Origin: Stratiolaelaps scimitus
Lineage: Eukaryota; Arthropoda; Arachnida; Mesostigmata; Laelapidae
Direction: 5' to 3'
Assembly: GCA_019614645.1 (NCBI GenBank)
Contig: JABWDB010000005.1
Coordinates: 521,001-585,000, forward strand
Length of the DNA: 64,000 nucleotides
Under the pieces are notes generated by a model. That model had not been told where the DNA came from and made no database searches. It saw only the letters and a list, made by a program, of their open reading frames with translations. A program made the position numbers and the translations under genes. The stretch's first letter is position 1; the number at the start of each line of letters is the position of its first letter. Shown here one piece after another: positions 34,080 through 48,797 of this stretch.

Positions 34080-37000
34080 CGAATACCTGTGGGTGCTCGG
34101 TAGAGGCCACGAGACGACGGGCACCTCACAATAGGAAAGCTGACATCGCGGAAGGGAGAGCTTTAGCACTCGATGATGACCTGAACATAGTCTGTCCAAG
34201 GCTCGAGTGTTCAATTCAGTCTTGTCATCATCGCTGTTCTAATAGATACCTAGTAGAGCTATTAGTCGTAGTAGTATACACATATAGACATTCCAATTTT
34301 TCCACTGTGGATATTTCGACTGTGGTGGCTTGCAAGTATTATAGCAACTGCCGCAATTGACCCTGTTGCATGAGGACATTGTTCTCATCCATCTGCGGCA
34401 TTCGAGCGAACGGGTGGCGTTGCTTCCGTAGGACATTCCATAGGACAGGAACTTATTGAGCCTATTTACCAATTTTCAGGGGAATATACAGTCGTTGAAA
34501 TGATGATACTTAACACATGAAGTGCCGAGGGCACCACTACCTCCTAGGTACGATATGGAAAGGCTGGCCTCTGCCATTTTCAAACGAATGCAAACGTGTT
34601 CGCCAGAAACTAACGAGTCTGTTGATGAAGGTCCAGGACTTTCGCTAAGTGAGAAGAGATATCTATTTCGGCATTTTGATTTTAAGAAACGGCCATCACC
34701 TGCCTGCACATTGCATCTGATCCACGTAGTATTTCTCGGTCGAGGTCTTTGTTGCGGCACCAATCGAAGATTGTGCCCTGATCTCTATGTGATAGGTGTA
34801 AATTCATGGCATGTTATGTATTGCAACTCCATGAAACGAACCTGGATGGCCTCCCGCCTCCATAGATTTGTGCGTTACATTCAAGTCCGCTTTCAACCTT
34901 ATTTGGTCTCTCAGCAAAAGTGAATTTCAGAGGTGTTGTCCGATATTAAGTGCAAAATCCCTATTATTCATGCTGCGCGTACTGTTCTTCTCGATAAACA
35001 CAACATTGCTCAATTAGTTCGGTGCCAAACGCAAGCATCCTGGAACTTCTCGAATAGACATCGTATATACCCGAGAGCAGAGAAACCTTATAGCCTGACG
35101 AACTATTATAGATACTGCCATAACTGTTCATGCGTCCTCCGAGGTTTTCGCCTCTAGCGGATGCCCTTGTCCCGGTAAAACCTTGTAGACGCGCCGTTTT
35201 AATTCGGCACACTATAAAATACTAATTCTCTGTGAACGCACCTTATTACCAGAGAGAGACGAGAGAGAGACCATATAGAATATCTGTAAGTGTCATACGT
35301 CCGTACTATTGAGGTTCGACATAGATCGAACGAGAAACTAGCAAATTATTAGCTTTGCAAATGGGCGTTTGTTGCGCTCTAGCTATTCATAAAATGATTA
35401 CGGTTCGGTGATCTCACAGGCTCTCCCAGGCGTTGCCCTATCAGCGCGCCGCTATTTTGTACCTTAGGGAAGATCTCGTTAACTAAATGGCAAGGGCTAA
35501 CTTCAAAAAAGACAGGGGATCCCTTATTGGCTCTTTTCGACCTGAAGTAGATGCGTTTCTACATTTTTTTTTAAAAAATTACATCGCGGTAATTCCGCGC
35601 TGTCAATGAAAGCAGGCGTTGCAGAGTGTATTTACAGAATGTTTCAACGTTTAAGGTTGCTACTCGTTGATTTTTCATAGCTTTTAATGAGTAGCCATCT
35701 ATAAATACTTATATATATATATATAATGCCGCATACATTACAGTTCCATTACGGAGAAGATGGGACGTTGTCTGAACACGTTACACATATTCGATATTGG
35801 AAGACGGAGCGAACGGCTCTGGTATTGACAAGTTGGTTATGCGATTTTGTCTGCCACAAGTCTCGCTGGGCCCTGGCAATTGCGCGCACCAGCGTTGTTA
35901 TACGCTGTTCTAGTATAAGACTCCTGCAATGTAGACACAATTTTCACTTTCGTCCATGAACTAACTTTCTAGCATTGTACAATTTCTAGTGAATAAGCTA
36001 TGAATTGACTATCGAACCACAGTTTTATAGGATAAATGTACTTATCGTAGTATGGGTCCGTTCAAACGGAACACTGCGAATGTTGGCGGATGGCAATCGG
36101 GCGCGTGGCACATAAAGACAATGTGGATCGGATGCCTAATGCTAACGGAGGCGCAGGGAGGAACATTTTTTTAACATATGGATCTATGTGTTGACCAATT
36201 TTACCAAGTAGTGAAAACCATTGGAACATGTTTGCACACCCAAGTAGCGAAAAGTATAGACACCTATTTCGGTGCCTGGCATTTTCTCCAAGTGCGTTTC
36301 CATATTAGGTTCATACATCAGATAGTTGTTCAACACATCCACGAAATTTCCTCCGCAGGTTTGCAATTTCGACCACCACCAGACCCACTGTCGGTATCGC
36401 GGCAGAAACACAAATACGAGACAACAGGTTCATTTGGAGAAATCCAATGATTAGACTGGGAAGTTGACACAAACCATAGTTACACAAACCGTCACCACAC
36501 ATGACACATATAGCTGTTATGTATAGATATAGTTTCGCGTGTTTATATGTCGTTGCATTGTTGTTGTTCCTATTGTTCAACCTTTATGACTCCTGCTGTT
36601 TGGATACGAGTCGCTACAATATGTACTTACTCTCATTGTTCCCTGTTTCATACGATGACAGGGGGTCATTGGACGAGTTTCCTACTTTGGTCAAACACTT
36701 AAAACACGAGTTAGTTATGTGCGAAACACGCCATTCATGGAATACACGAATGGTGGTTGATAACAGAAGCACAGCATACATTCCAAAAATGAATAAGAAT
36801 CGTGGCAGATAGTGTGTACCATATAGTTGTCGCATCGTCAATGTTTTCGGGGGTTGACTCTTAGCCACCATGCACGGGACAACTGCTTTCGATACTGCTT
36901 CGCGTGGCGGAATGCAGATGTGCAACGGCGGGGATCGAACCCATGCGTGTCTTCGCCGATTGCAAGGCGCACACGAATGCACCACCACGCCACCGTGGGG

Positions 37001-38200
37001 CTCGAGTTGTCGCGTCAATAACCACGTAGATAAGTATATATATATGTATATATAGATGGGTGCAAGTTCCTGTTTTTTTTTCTTTCGCGTATTGAAACTC
37101 TGCTGAAGACGTATGTCATCGTGGATTCTCCGAGGAGAAGGACGCCGCGAAAACGGGGACATGGATGCAACTTGGTTTGAAAATAAGTCAAGGGTAGTCT
37201 TGTTCCTTGGCCTTCGCACTGGGTCCCGTATTCGATGACGATATCGATACTACCGACAGGGTCCCATATTCCCATCTCGTATCGGCTAATTCTAGCATAT
37301 CTCTGGTTGGGCCATTTTTGCAAGCGCCGCTGGTCGGCCTCGAATTCAGGTCGTGAGCTATATCTCTAGGCCAACTTGCGATCATACTACTATCACGGGA
37401 CAGGAAAACAACACCCTAATGACTTGGAACCAGAGCGTGTCATTAAATAAACACAAACGATACGGTCACGTACAGCCGTAACATAATCGCCGCCAACATC
37501 GATAACGACTAGGAAAACAATCAAAATGAGCATCGAGCACCAAACATACGATTGGCGCTTGCTTGAGACCGCTGTTTCCATGAGGAAACAGAACCTACCT
37601 CCGGAGTGAACAATAGTACCGTACCTGAAATATTTTTGTATATCCTTGAAGAAGAGGTGGAAAATATCGTCTAGCTACGCTATAATGTGGTAACAAAGGT
37701 TGCATAGACGTAACAGGAGAGGTTGGACTCTCCTAGCCAAAGATAACATAGACAACGTATGTGCAGGGATTTTGTACATGACCATCTATTGAATTGCAAT
37801 ACAGACATATATATATATATATGGCAAAAATTGATTGATTTAATATATATACAACACAACAATTCTTATACTATGTTTGTTGTCAATTTACAACGCTGTC
37901 ATCAAGCGCCAAAGATAGAGCAGGATGTATAAATGACGAAAATGAATACAAATTAATGAGCTGCCTCACATGTGGACAATGCGGCTGTTGGGGCGGTAAG
38001 CCCGGTGGTTCCCATGGGAAGCCACGAACACGAACGAGTTCCTCTCCCTGCCCGCGAGCCCAAACCGGCTTCGCAGGCAAAATGTACTTACATATATTTC
38101 TGTTCCGCCTAAAAATACGGGGTCGATGTAAATATCACTTCATTCCTGTGTGTATATATCTATATAGATGGAATTTCAATAAAAATAAAAGTGTACTAAT
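34080..38200. other. Intergenic region with a SINE and weak open frames
   Basis: No exon set is supported. The best single candidate is a plus-strand stretch at about 34548-34705 (segments MERLASAIFKRMQTC and LSLSEKRYLFRHFDFKKR), preceded by a possible 3' splice site. It has no recognisable family and no phase-matched partner. One SINE (36843-37005) and TA/ATGTATA tracts near 35710-35726, 37036-37054 and 37806-37821 are present. AATAAA motifs occur near 38177-38188. Confidence 0.4.
36843..37005 (-). repeat. SINE family 1 copy with diverged target-site duplication
   Basis: Read on the minus strand, the copy starts CTCGAGCCCCACGGTGGCGT, carries the B box GGTTCGATCCCC, and ends GAGTCAACCCCCGAAAA. 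It is flanked by GTTGTCGCATCGTCAAT (36826-36842) and GTTGTCGCGTCAAT (37006-37019). These look like one target-site duplication with a 3-nt length change. Confidence 0.85.
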
Positions 38201-41200
38201 ATTTAATAATTACATTGTTTATGCGCGTTGGCTGCTCGTATTCTAATAGCTAGGCCCTCCAAAGTGTCTTGTCTTCATCGTATCTGACACTTGCGTCAAG
38301 ATAGCGTCTTGATATATCTGCTTATACGGATCCACCAACCGCCGACGTTTCAGGCAGATCTAGAGCCTACTCCGCGTACGTTCGTCTCTCGATCGCAAAC
38401 TTGACAAATCTTACTTAAGTTATCTAGAAACACTAAGAACAACAGTAGCTACAGCTGTAACAGGAGTAACATTAATGTACACCTATTCATCTTCATATAT
38501 ATCATGGAGAACACGGACTCGCTATTAGTGTATTAGTCATTTTTTATTCTTAAAATCTATCAGTAGTAATAATAAGAATGGCAATAGTAATAATCATAAT
38601 ATATAATAATAAGAATAATAATAGTAATAATGTTAATAGAAATGCATGCAGCTTTGTCAATGTAGATCCCTATTCTCTGTAACTCTCACCAAACCCCCTC
38701 CCCTCTCTCGCTGTTTTGTGTCAACCGTTGTTCTTCGCGATCCCTGCCGACACGCTGCTATGAGGCTCTCGATGCACTGATTCGCGTCATTCCCATTCTT
38801 CAGCGCATCGCTATTATCTAAATCTTATCATAGTATTAGTATTATCAGCTCAATCTCCCGTGGATGGAAGCCTCCTTTCTCTGACGTGTCTCTCTCTCTC
38901 ACACCCTCTTATCTCTTTATCTCTCCGTATCTATGTGTCTCTCCCGCTCGTTTGATTTACTCGCAAAGTTTATTTCTATCGCACGATTACGATTGATCGA
39001 TCAACACGTGTATCGCTTCAAAAAAGCCTTGTCACCATGAGCTGGCCCATTCTCATTGGTTGGCGTCTACTGGCGTTAATAATTGTTTCGCTCTGATCAA
39101 TGTAATTAGCAGAGTTCGGTGTTTACTTGCGCGTGGCTTGCGGTGTATGCTTGCGTTTGCCGTAGCATTAGTATATATATATACCCGCCACGACGGAATG
39201 TCTACAATATCGACCAGCTATATTGTAGGTTTATTTGTATTTTACACAGCACGTCTTCCGTTAAAGTTAATTCATCTATATTGATCATTTGTCATTAGCG
39301 CAAATATTGTATATAATTTATAAATAACTCCCGTCTTGATCAGACGCGTCATCATCAATCAATCAGCCAATCAGTCAATCAGCGTCTTAACAACAAACTG
39401 TTTTTGTCATTAGCCGAAAAAACGGACCAAGAAAAGCAAAATGGAAGAGACCAAAAAAAAGCAACAAATTTACTCTGATTCGAGGCTTTTCCCAGTATCG
39501 AGTTGCTTGCAGAATCATAGATTTATACTTCATCATTATTGTAACACATTGCTCCAAACAAATGCAATTTGTATTAATCTTATCATTAATTTGTATCTAA
39601 CAGATAGATTCTGAGCACGATCAGAATGTGCGCTCTTGTTCGTACGATTCGCAGCCTGAAGAATCAGTGTCAGGTTCATTTTGTTTGTGTATGCGTGTTA
39701 ACTACGTATTCATGTACTGACACGCCATACGCTCGTGTTTCATGCTTATCTCAGTTTTGATGAGTCGCTTAATGCCAGAACAAACAACATACATATATGC
39801 ACCACGGAAATTTAATTTCATTTTTTTGTTTTAATTTAAAAAAAAATTGTAAAAGTTGTTGTCCCCTTTTTCAATGGCGTAATTAACGCAATTTCCTTGC
39901 TATTGTGTTGCTGTTCTAACTGTTACATTATTATATTCACTGTAAATAGGTCTGTAATTAGCTCGATCACGTTCGGTATACGTGTCGTCCTTTTTCGATC
40001 TTCTCCACCTTTTCTCCATACGTGGCTTATATACAATGTTACCCTTTGAAACCGACGTTCCGAGGTCATCTTAATCATATCCATCATCATTACTTGGGTC
40101 ATCACTGTCATCAATGAAGTTAAATAGGACAAGCCGCGAGAACCAGATGAGCCGGGCTGGTTAATAATAATAATAATAACAATGATAATAATATATTTAT
40201 ATATATATAATAGTGGCTCAGCTCAACGAAGCTAACGCGCCGGAATCAGCAAGCAATCTCTGCGACTGACTACACATTGTTACGCCAAGGGGCGCCCTGC
40301 GCCTCCGGCTATTGCAGAGAGATCGCCTACGATCGCCGTCGGTCACATACGACATTGAATACTATAAACGTGGGTTAGAGGCGTTGGCTCCGGTTGAAAA
40401 TTCGGTCCATTCGTCTCCGGATTGTATGATTGGCAATACTAGTAATTAATTACCGCCACATCGATCGTCACGCTTGCCTGCTCCACACATCCGTACTTGG
40501 CTAAGCTGAGGAATCTACCCGGCAGCATTCGCAGGTCTGAATACGTAATAGTAGACGCCTATATACGGTGACCGAACCACACGAAGCATTGTCCCGCCCT
40601 TTGCGCAAATGCCGATCGGTAGTAGCCTTTGCTAGTATACCATTAATTATACTAATCATGATAATCACGACAATAATAGTAATAATAATAATAGTAATAG
40701 TACTCAGCAAATATATCTTCCGTTTCAAACAACGTTTCTTCATTCATGAATGCACCATTCTTGTCAATGGCGGCACATCGGTGTGACCTTGCTTTAGACC
40801 TCTAGATTAGCTGCACACATGTGGCACGCTTCACTAATCAATCAGCATCATTAATCAACATCATCGTCATCACCATTATGTGGTAAATGAATATTTGTTG
40901 CCTTTGTCCATTACATAGGCTTGTGTGTGTGTGTTTGTGTGTTTAGCTAGGATCCGCTAATCGAGTTCAGCGGATGAAACCCGGGTGACCCCCAACAAAC
41001 AATGATACATTGTGGCCGCTAGGCAACCAACAAACCAACCAACAATGTGGACTTCTCCTCGAGAGGATCATCGGAGTGGCCCTACGTAGAAATGGCGTTC
41101 GGCATATTGCCATGAAAGATAGACGGATGCACGTATCCAAGTGCGCGCGCCGACTACGACTTCATTGTATTCACTCAACGAGCCGAACCTATTGCTGACG

Positions 41201-41417
41201 GGAGCAACACATAAATTCGGATGTTCGTGTTGCCGAGTGGCCTGGCGTATAGCGAGGGAAATTCGGAATTAGAGGAGAATATGAACTTAAGCAATAAGTC
41301 GCAAAAAACCAACACGACAATACAATGATAAAAAAGCATTGTAAGCGGCCTCGCGTTTATTGTATGGTTGACGAAAAAAAATTCCTTGTAGCAGTATCGT
41401 GGATGGACTCCGTACGA

Positions 41418-41456
41418 ATGCATAATATATATATATATATATATATTATGCATATA
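41418..41456. repeat. AT-rich palindrome
   Basis: ATGCATAATATATAT is followed, through a TA core, by ATATATTATGCAT. The arms are complementary and should be able to form a cruciform. A further TA run adjoins it on the right. Confidence 0.8.
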
Positions 41457-43620
41457 TATATATATATGGAATAACCGGTTGCCGAGTGTGATATGCAATC
41501 TACAAGCCTCTATGCCTGTCTATATGTTTAACCAAGCCAAGATTTGTGCATCTCTCTCTCTCTCTCTCTGTGAGCGTGTGCTTTCATGACAAATAACCTG
41601 ATGAACTTCACGTACGCATCACTACCTGCGTCCGTTCTGCGTGAGCAATCTAGTTCGTTATGATTATCGTTTATTGTTAATAATAATCAATGTTATTATT
41701 ATTATTGTTGTTGTTGTCGTTATTACTATTAATACTGAAACGAATTATATTAATTACATATTTCCGTTACCGCATAATTTCGCTTATCATAACCTGATAT
41801 TATTAACATGTGTGCAAAATTGCTATATTCTCTCTAACGGCTGTGTCAGTCAATGTTCTCTCTCCTCCCTCGTTAATTATCGTTCAATTACTATGCCACT
41901 CAGTAAGGTGAAATCTTTGGTTTTTCACTTTTTCCCCCAAGGTTCTGCATCTTATTTGTCTACAGTATTTTCTCGATCCGTCACGCCTAATGTCCTTCTT
42001 ATATTTGTGTTCGGTGTGGCCCACACATCGGATATCAAAACATGATGGTGCTGTTGTTAACACATTGCTACCGTCGTTGTTGCCGCTCGTGTTACTCTCA
42101 TTGGGCGGAATGTTGATTATTAATATTATTTATTTGTTTATATATTTATTATCTATTATAATCGCGGCGACATTGAAAATGGAGGAATTAGCGTATGGCA
42201 GATAGCATTTCGTTGGCAATGACGTGTTCCAACGAATCTGGCCGCACTGTTGGACCGCACTGCTCGACCACAGCGAGATTCATCATTCATAGGCTAGCCA
42301 ACGATCATCTTGGACAGAGAGGTCTCAGCACTCGCTCAGGCCCGCTGGAGCGATACAAGATACTTGATTCCATATAGAAATATAGTAAGAAATAGAGGTA
42401 TTTCATTCAAATACCTCCGTGCGGGGACGCGTTCGAGGAAGGGCTCCGCCCGCTCGTCCCCAGGCACTGGACATCGAACGGTTTCGCAACATCCGTCTCG
42501 TCTAGCCATGAACTGTGCAGCCATCGAATAATATATTGAGAAAATCACATTGGTATAACAAAAACGAAGAAATATAGACGACATTCCCTCCTCGTCCTGT
42601 TCCTGTCGCAGGGCAGGCCAAACGCTAGAGTTTAATCGTGATCGAAACACGAACAGAGTTCGATCAGCTCGCGGACACATCACACATATCGTTGGTGGAA
42701 TGGCGCATGTACATACAGATCATAGAATCAATTCGCAGGCGAGTTCGTCAATGGGAAGATATCTTGGCGATGGTTTCCCAACAAAAAGAACGCACCCTTT
42801 CGGATGGCAGCGTCCTGTACACATCTCGCCACCCTTACCGAAGAAATGCGCGATACCGGGAAGGACCGTGGTGCTGTTGAACATCGTCAACAGTTCCACA
42901 AGAAGGGGCAGGCGGTCATGGTGTTGACATGCATTAGCATGCCAACACCCGCCACCCCTTTAAAACACAAAAGATGGCAGCGTCTTGTCGCATTGTTATT
43001 TCTAGCTTTCTTCAACGCGTTATGGCTTCATCAAGGCCAATTGATCAACACATCTCCATTAACATTTACTAACACCTTCGGCCTCCTAATGTCTCCTAAT
43101 GACAAGGAAACGTCGGGATTTATTGTGGGCTTGACGTAGCAGCTCGCTCGCCCGCTAGAAATTTAGTATGTTCGTCACTGGGCATCGTCCTCCGATCCAT
43201 TAAACTGCTTAGCCTGCACCTGGTTGTTCATGCAATCAAGTAAGTTATATGTCGAGCAAATTCAAAGAATTGCTATCCATATCGATGTGACTTCCTTTGA
43301 ATATAATATAATAATACAGGCGAATGTTTATATGAGCCCTCATCGGCCGATAGCAGATCAGCGGATGTGACCTTCATGTTTATTTCATATCCTCATCAGT
43401 TTCATCCTCTAAATAAAGCTGATCCACTCCGAAACAGTCAATAAGAGAAGCCAACCCGTTGGCTAATACACGAATCACGCTCAACCGCACACATATTGAC
43501 CATGGCTCGTCTCAATTATGATTTGGTATTCATTGCACGCATACTCGCTGTGCCTCAAATGCCACACTCGACTATGTTCATCATATCATTTCGTATTGCT
43601 GTTATTCAATATTATAGTTA

Positions 43621-43675
43621 TAATGATAATAATAATAATAATAATTATTATTATTATTATTATTTTTATAATTGT
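43621..43675. repeat. Inverted trinucleotide repeat (AAT)n-(ATT)n
   Basis: AATAATAATAATAATAATAA runs directly into TTATTATTATTATTATT. The two halves are complementary and can form a hairpin with almost no loop. Confidence 0.85.
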
Positions 43676-45513
43676 TGCCATCCCTTCCCTTTGACATGAC
43701 ATAATCTCACACGTCTCGGTGAAGTAGTGGTACTATAGATTGCTCTATGTAGTGTTAATATTAATCGACGGTAATCTGTCCTGGCCAAATGCAAGTATGA
43801 TGTTCCGAAGGCATTTATATATCTGTTACCAACGCACACCCACACGTTTTAACACGTGGTTCTACCGCACGCGGAATGAAGCGCATTCGGGTCAATCAGG
43901 TAGCGTCGATTCATCGCCGGTTTAAGTCGGGCCACTCCCTGTCTGTCATCGACAAATACAACTTTTTTTTTCGTTCGGAAGCGTCTCGCTGGCTTGCTCC
44001 ATCACGATTTTGCTTGGCCTTGTCACCAATTCCAGTCTCCTTCCGAGGATCTCCGTCATCGGCTTTCATCAACGATGACAACGAACAATCTTGACACAAT
44101 CGTAACAACAATGAAGGCCCAACGCAGGCCCCCACTCGCCACGCGGTCTTAACGAGTGGCCGAGACGGCCGAACAACGCGAGGTCATTATCGCGCATCGA
44201 CCCAGCCTCCTCCAACTGTCTTTGCTCGCCTATGCATTGCATATCTTCTGCGATAGCCTAAATGCACCCTACACACGATTTCATTCTGTCCAGCCCGCTG
44301 ACCCACCGATGTTCACCGCTTCATTATCATTATCATCATCATAATCACCACCATCGCCATGACAAGCAGCAGAAGCTGCCTAATACATGATTCGACAATA
44401 GCCACCGCAATACTTATGCACGTGTTAGAAATACTGTGTCTGCTTCATCACTCATTATTGGCAATCACTGCCTCCATCATCAGCAGAATGATGATCGCCT
44501 ACAGTCTGTCCGCTTAAATGCGTTCACATGTGTGTGTGTGTGTGTGTCTTTTCGCTTACTTATAATACAAACCATAGTCTTTATACTTCGTTTGTTTAAT
44601 TGAATTATGTGTACGTAACGTTATCCTCTCGCTATCTTGTTTATTTACCCTTTTTATTGGTGGCATTATTATTATTATTATTATTACTTTAAATTCTTAC
44701 TTTTTACTATATGTATATATAATATGTATATGTATATATTTATATATAAATATTCTATAATTGGTAATCAAAGCAACAACTAGGGTTGTCAAAGGGTCCC
44801 AATCCCGTACGTTCGCCGGCTGTATAGGACTGAGTTAGTTGGTTGATTTTTTTTCCGGTTTTCAGTTTTGTCGTCGTAACGTCACAGGGTTGCTGTTTTG
44901 TTTGACTGGATGGATATTTCCCGCGGAGAGTTTTCATTGCTCTGGAGCGGGCCACGAAAGAACTGTATGTAGAAAGAGTTCATATTTCCAGAGCTAGTTG
45001 CCTCTGGTGATGAGGTGGAAAGTAGGATGGTACCACACATTGGGCAAGCCACTCTCGCTCGCTGCGAAGAAATCCCAGCTATTCGTCGATATCGAATGCC
45101 CCTATCTGTGCTCGCAAAACAACTGGGATAGCGGCCCCGTTGATCGCATTGGCTTCTAAGTTTCTGTTCATGTACTCGTTGCGTAGCAATTGTGGGTACG
45201 CGGCCGTCGCTGGGAGTATGACATTCAGCAGAGAACTCGTCATGCATCCTGCGGCATCTATAAAGATAGCATCCCTTCGGAATGAAAGCCAAAACGTGTT
45301 GTCCTCCATAGTCCAGCGAGTGGTGGTGCTCGGGACGGAGTTGTTCGATAGCGATCCCCACTTTCTCTCGCGTTTGAGGTTCCGTCGTCAACAAGCAAAT
45401 CATGTTGGGCTTAGTAGCGCCAACCAGAACCCAGATGAGATCCCGGAGCGACATGAGACATGCCGGTGGGGTCTCACCTGTCGGCATCCTGGTAGGGACT
45501 TCCCTTGGACAGC

Positions 45514-48500
45514 TCAGGAATCGGCTTCGGTTGGCGGAGCTCGTGCTTCCGTTGTCACCTGACTGCGCGAGGTTGAATCACAGGTCGAGGTGCCCGATCT
45601 GCAAACAGAGACAAATTCACTCACAACCTGTTCATGATCGTCGAAGCGACAACACAACGTTTGTAAACTCTCGCATCGAACCAGTCAATTATATATGAAC
45701 GCTGCCGTTTTTTCGACGTTATGCAAAACATGCACCCAGTGCCCGGGTTCGGCTTCGCTCGGCGAGATAGGCTCATTGCTGAAAGGTGAAAACCCATCTC
45801 ATAAACGTCAATAGACGAGTGTCCTCTTTCAGTCTAGTATAAAATAGCACTTTGACGTTGCCTAGGTTGAATCAGACAGCGTGCTGTGGCTCGCACCTTG
45901 TGGAACTGCTGCCCCGTCGTCGTCTGGCTGTTCTATCACGGCCATAGGTTCCATGTTGACTTCCACCGTGCTCGACGAGATCAGTCTTCAGCTTCAGTTG
46001 CTCGCGGAGATCCGATGAAGCCTAAGGAAAACACACAAACAAACTATAATGAACGTCCGAACGCCCAACGACGATTACGTTCTGCACCGTGACGTTTGCT
46101 GCTTTGCGACGTATTGTAATAAAAGGGTAACAAATTAAGTATGATTAGTCAACTTTCCCAAATACGGGAAACATTTCGTCGTCCAGAGAATACATACTAT
46201 GTATGTCTATCTCGTATGTTACATTGCTAGCAAAGCTAACTGATGAATTCGACAGTATGAAAAGTGAATCTGAGGTAATCAAATCGTCCTCTCATCTCAC
46301 GGACCTCCCACACATTGTAACGGAACGCACACGGGTTAAATTTACTAAAAGCTTTTATCCATAACTGACCCCTGAGCCGTCTCTCTTCTATGGCGGGCCT
46401 CAGTGACGCCCGTGTAACTATTGCTTCAAGGACCCCTCAGTAGGAGGTGGGAGAATGTGAGCAATTATAGCGCAGATCTACTAGTTAATCAATACTACTA
46501 TTCCGCAATGAAATTGCCACTGAACTTCTAAATGAAATTATAGCGTTTGCAACCCAAATATCGTTGCTACTTTTACTATAAGCACACCCGGAGCTGCGGC
46601 TCGCGAGACATGCGTATTCGAGTTTACATTACTACAGACCTTTGCGAGCGCCCTTGACTGGTCGATGAAGGCCTGCTTCTCTGTTGTGAACTGCCGAGCC
46701 CGTTCTTCCTTCTGGCGAAGCCGTTGGATCATCTGTGTCAGCCGCTCACCTTCTAGCACTGTCACCCGTTCTAGGCCTTTACGGAAACTCTGAAATGGGT
46801 GAATTTATCTTGCTTATCGGGAAATAGGTAACTCATTGCTAAACATTGTCGATCAGGTCGTTTTTAGCTCGAAACGTTAACAACCCACCACGAGTGAGGC
46901 CCCTAAAAAGACCTGTTCTCCACCCGCTCTATTCTATGCATGCCCACTTCATGGCGGTTATAGGCGTGTTACCGAGGATACACCACTTGGTGCTTGCGGT
47001 ATTCTACATCGGAGATAGCGCACTTACAGCGTGACGCCGCAAATAATCCGGAGCTAGCACCGGCCCCAGCATGACCTCACGACTAGAGGCGTGTTTTGTC
47101 ACGCGTACTGTTCGGATTCTGAAAATACTTGCCAGGTACGAGTAAGGAAGAGAATAAGCAAAGGTGGGCCCGACGGGTCCTCATAGTACACCTAAAAGGT
47201 TAGGAGCTGAGGCCTGTTTGAATAGGGGCAGAACAGCTGAGGGTCGGCTCGAAAAACTGAACAAACATTTTCCTTCGCGGATTCACGGCTAACTTTTCTC
47301 ATCGTCATCGCAATATAGTCGGACGAGACGTACCCCTACCGATATAGCCCGCAAGCGACATCGTAATATTTAATATCAATCATACATTCATAGGTCGACC
47401 CTGTCTGAGGTTGGTAACGTTGTCTGTACCTTCTCTCGGCCTTCGCGATCCTTTTGAGCACGGCGCTTCTTCTCCTCCAGAAGCTCCTTGACCCTCTCCT
47501 GGGCCCGCGCGTTCGACGCCACCTGGTATTCGCTCACCTGTAGTGTCATAACAATAGCGTACGGTGGGCGAAAATTGCCGAGTGAGAACAACGCCACCAC
47601 AACGATTTGTACCGAATTAGAAAACATCACAAGTGGACAGGGCCGAATGCCTTGTTGGTTCCCAATGTGTAGTATACTAAGCACGAATATCCATTACTAC
47701 AATGAGAAATGTTCCGCATTAAGGAGACGTGTCGTTGAAAAGAGCTGCGAAACCAATCACTGACTAACCTACCAGCCTGGCCCGACGATATGTTCCTGAC
47801 AGATCGTGCAACAGATACTTCAAATACGTGTTTTAGTCATCGCGTCGATGACCCGAAAGAAACTCGCGTACGGTGAAGGCAATGAGCAAAACCGTTATCT
47901 CACGTTACGGATATGCGTACCTATGTGTTCATTGTTTGTCCTGCACTTACACGATCAAGGCGTGTTGAATGCTAATTAAACTACTCCCCGCCTGCCCGCC
48001 CCATCCTCCCGTTTCAACGTGCGAACCCGCATGTTCAGGAGAAATGTACGTTAACCACTGGCATTATGGCGTTCTATACATTCATATTCAACCTCACGCA
48101 TGATATGTATAACACGATGGATATATACCTTGCTTCGCCACATATCGAGCGCTTCATCGAGCTCTTTCTGATTCTTCCTGGCGACGGTGATACGTCCGTG
48201 GAGCTGCTCCCTGGAAGAAGAGTGGACACAATGCGTCAATAATATGCTTATTATATCCGTATGCACGAGTGTTGAACAAAAGATTCACACAATAGAGGGA
48301 AGTGTAAGTCAACATCGTAGCTATATAGCCACAGATTGTACACCGGACAGTGTGCACACTAGGCGTAGGATTTGTTGGGTGAGTGGAGCAATGACGGGTC
48401 CAATTCCTGGCCACATTAAGGTCGAGACAGGTTGTATATCATTTCGCTACGGGATACGTTGTTATGAAGGACTAACACAAGCGATGGCTATGGTGAAGGC

Positions 48501-48739
48501 GCGCAACGGAAGATTGACTGTACACAAAAGACAACTATCTTTATCACATCTATCATCATATCTTATTTGTCCATCTGCAGTGTAGTGAATTACAGACAAT
48601 ACAGCTAATTGTATTATCGGTGAGGTAGACAAATAAACTATGATAATAGATGCGATGAAGTTAGTTTTTTTATACAAGACATTTCGATGGAAAAGTATAC
48701 CGACGCATAGCTCTCATCGAGCTTGTAAGAAGGGACGCT

Positions 48740-48797
<58 letters not shown>

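Larger units (their letters stand above)
38201..45513. other. Gene desert rich in ATT/ATC/TA simple repeats
   Basis: This region is dominated by short simple repeats. There are AAT/ATT clusters at about 38565-38640, 40160-40185, 41685-41720, 43621-43675 and 44668-44688. CAT/ATC runs lie near 40850-40880 and 44325-44345, CT runs near 38888-38900 and 41550-41568, and GT runs near 40920-40942 and 44529-44547. No exon joins in phase. The right part could be the 3'UTR of the coiled-coil gene that ends at 45514 on the minus strand. Its poly(A) site is not identified. Confidence 0.45.

Noticed and set aside
36614..37219. A 201-codon open frame on the minus strand.
   Set aside because: It runs through SINE family 1 (36843-37005) and a TA tract, giving Tyr-Ile runs. 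It is a translation of repeats rather than a gene.
44882..45487. A 201-codon open frame on the minus strand overlapping the end of the coiled-coil gene, and in another frame (45309-45079) a stretch (AIFIDAAGCMTSSLLNVIL) reminiscent of a PIF1/Helitron helicase P-loop.
   Set aside because: The ATP-binding GKT is absent, no further helicase motif could be followed in either direction, and the first frame has no recognisable domain. Similarity is too weak to call a Helitron; a translated search would decide.
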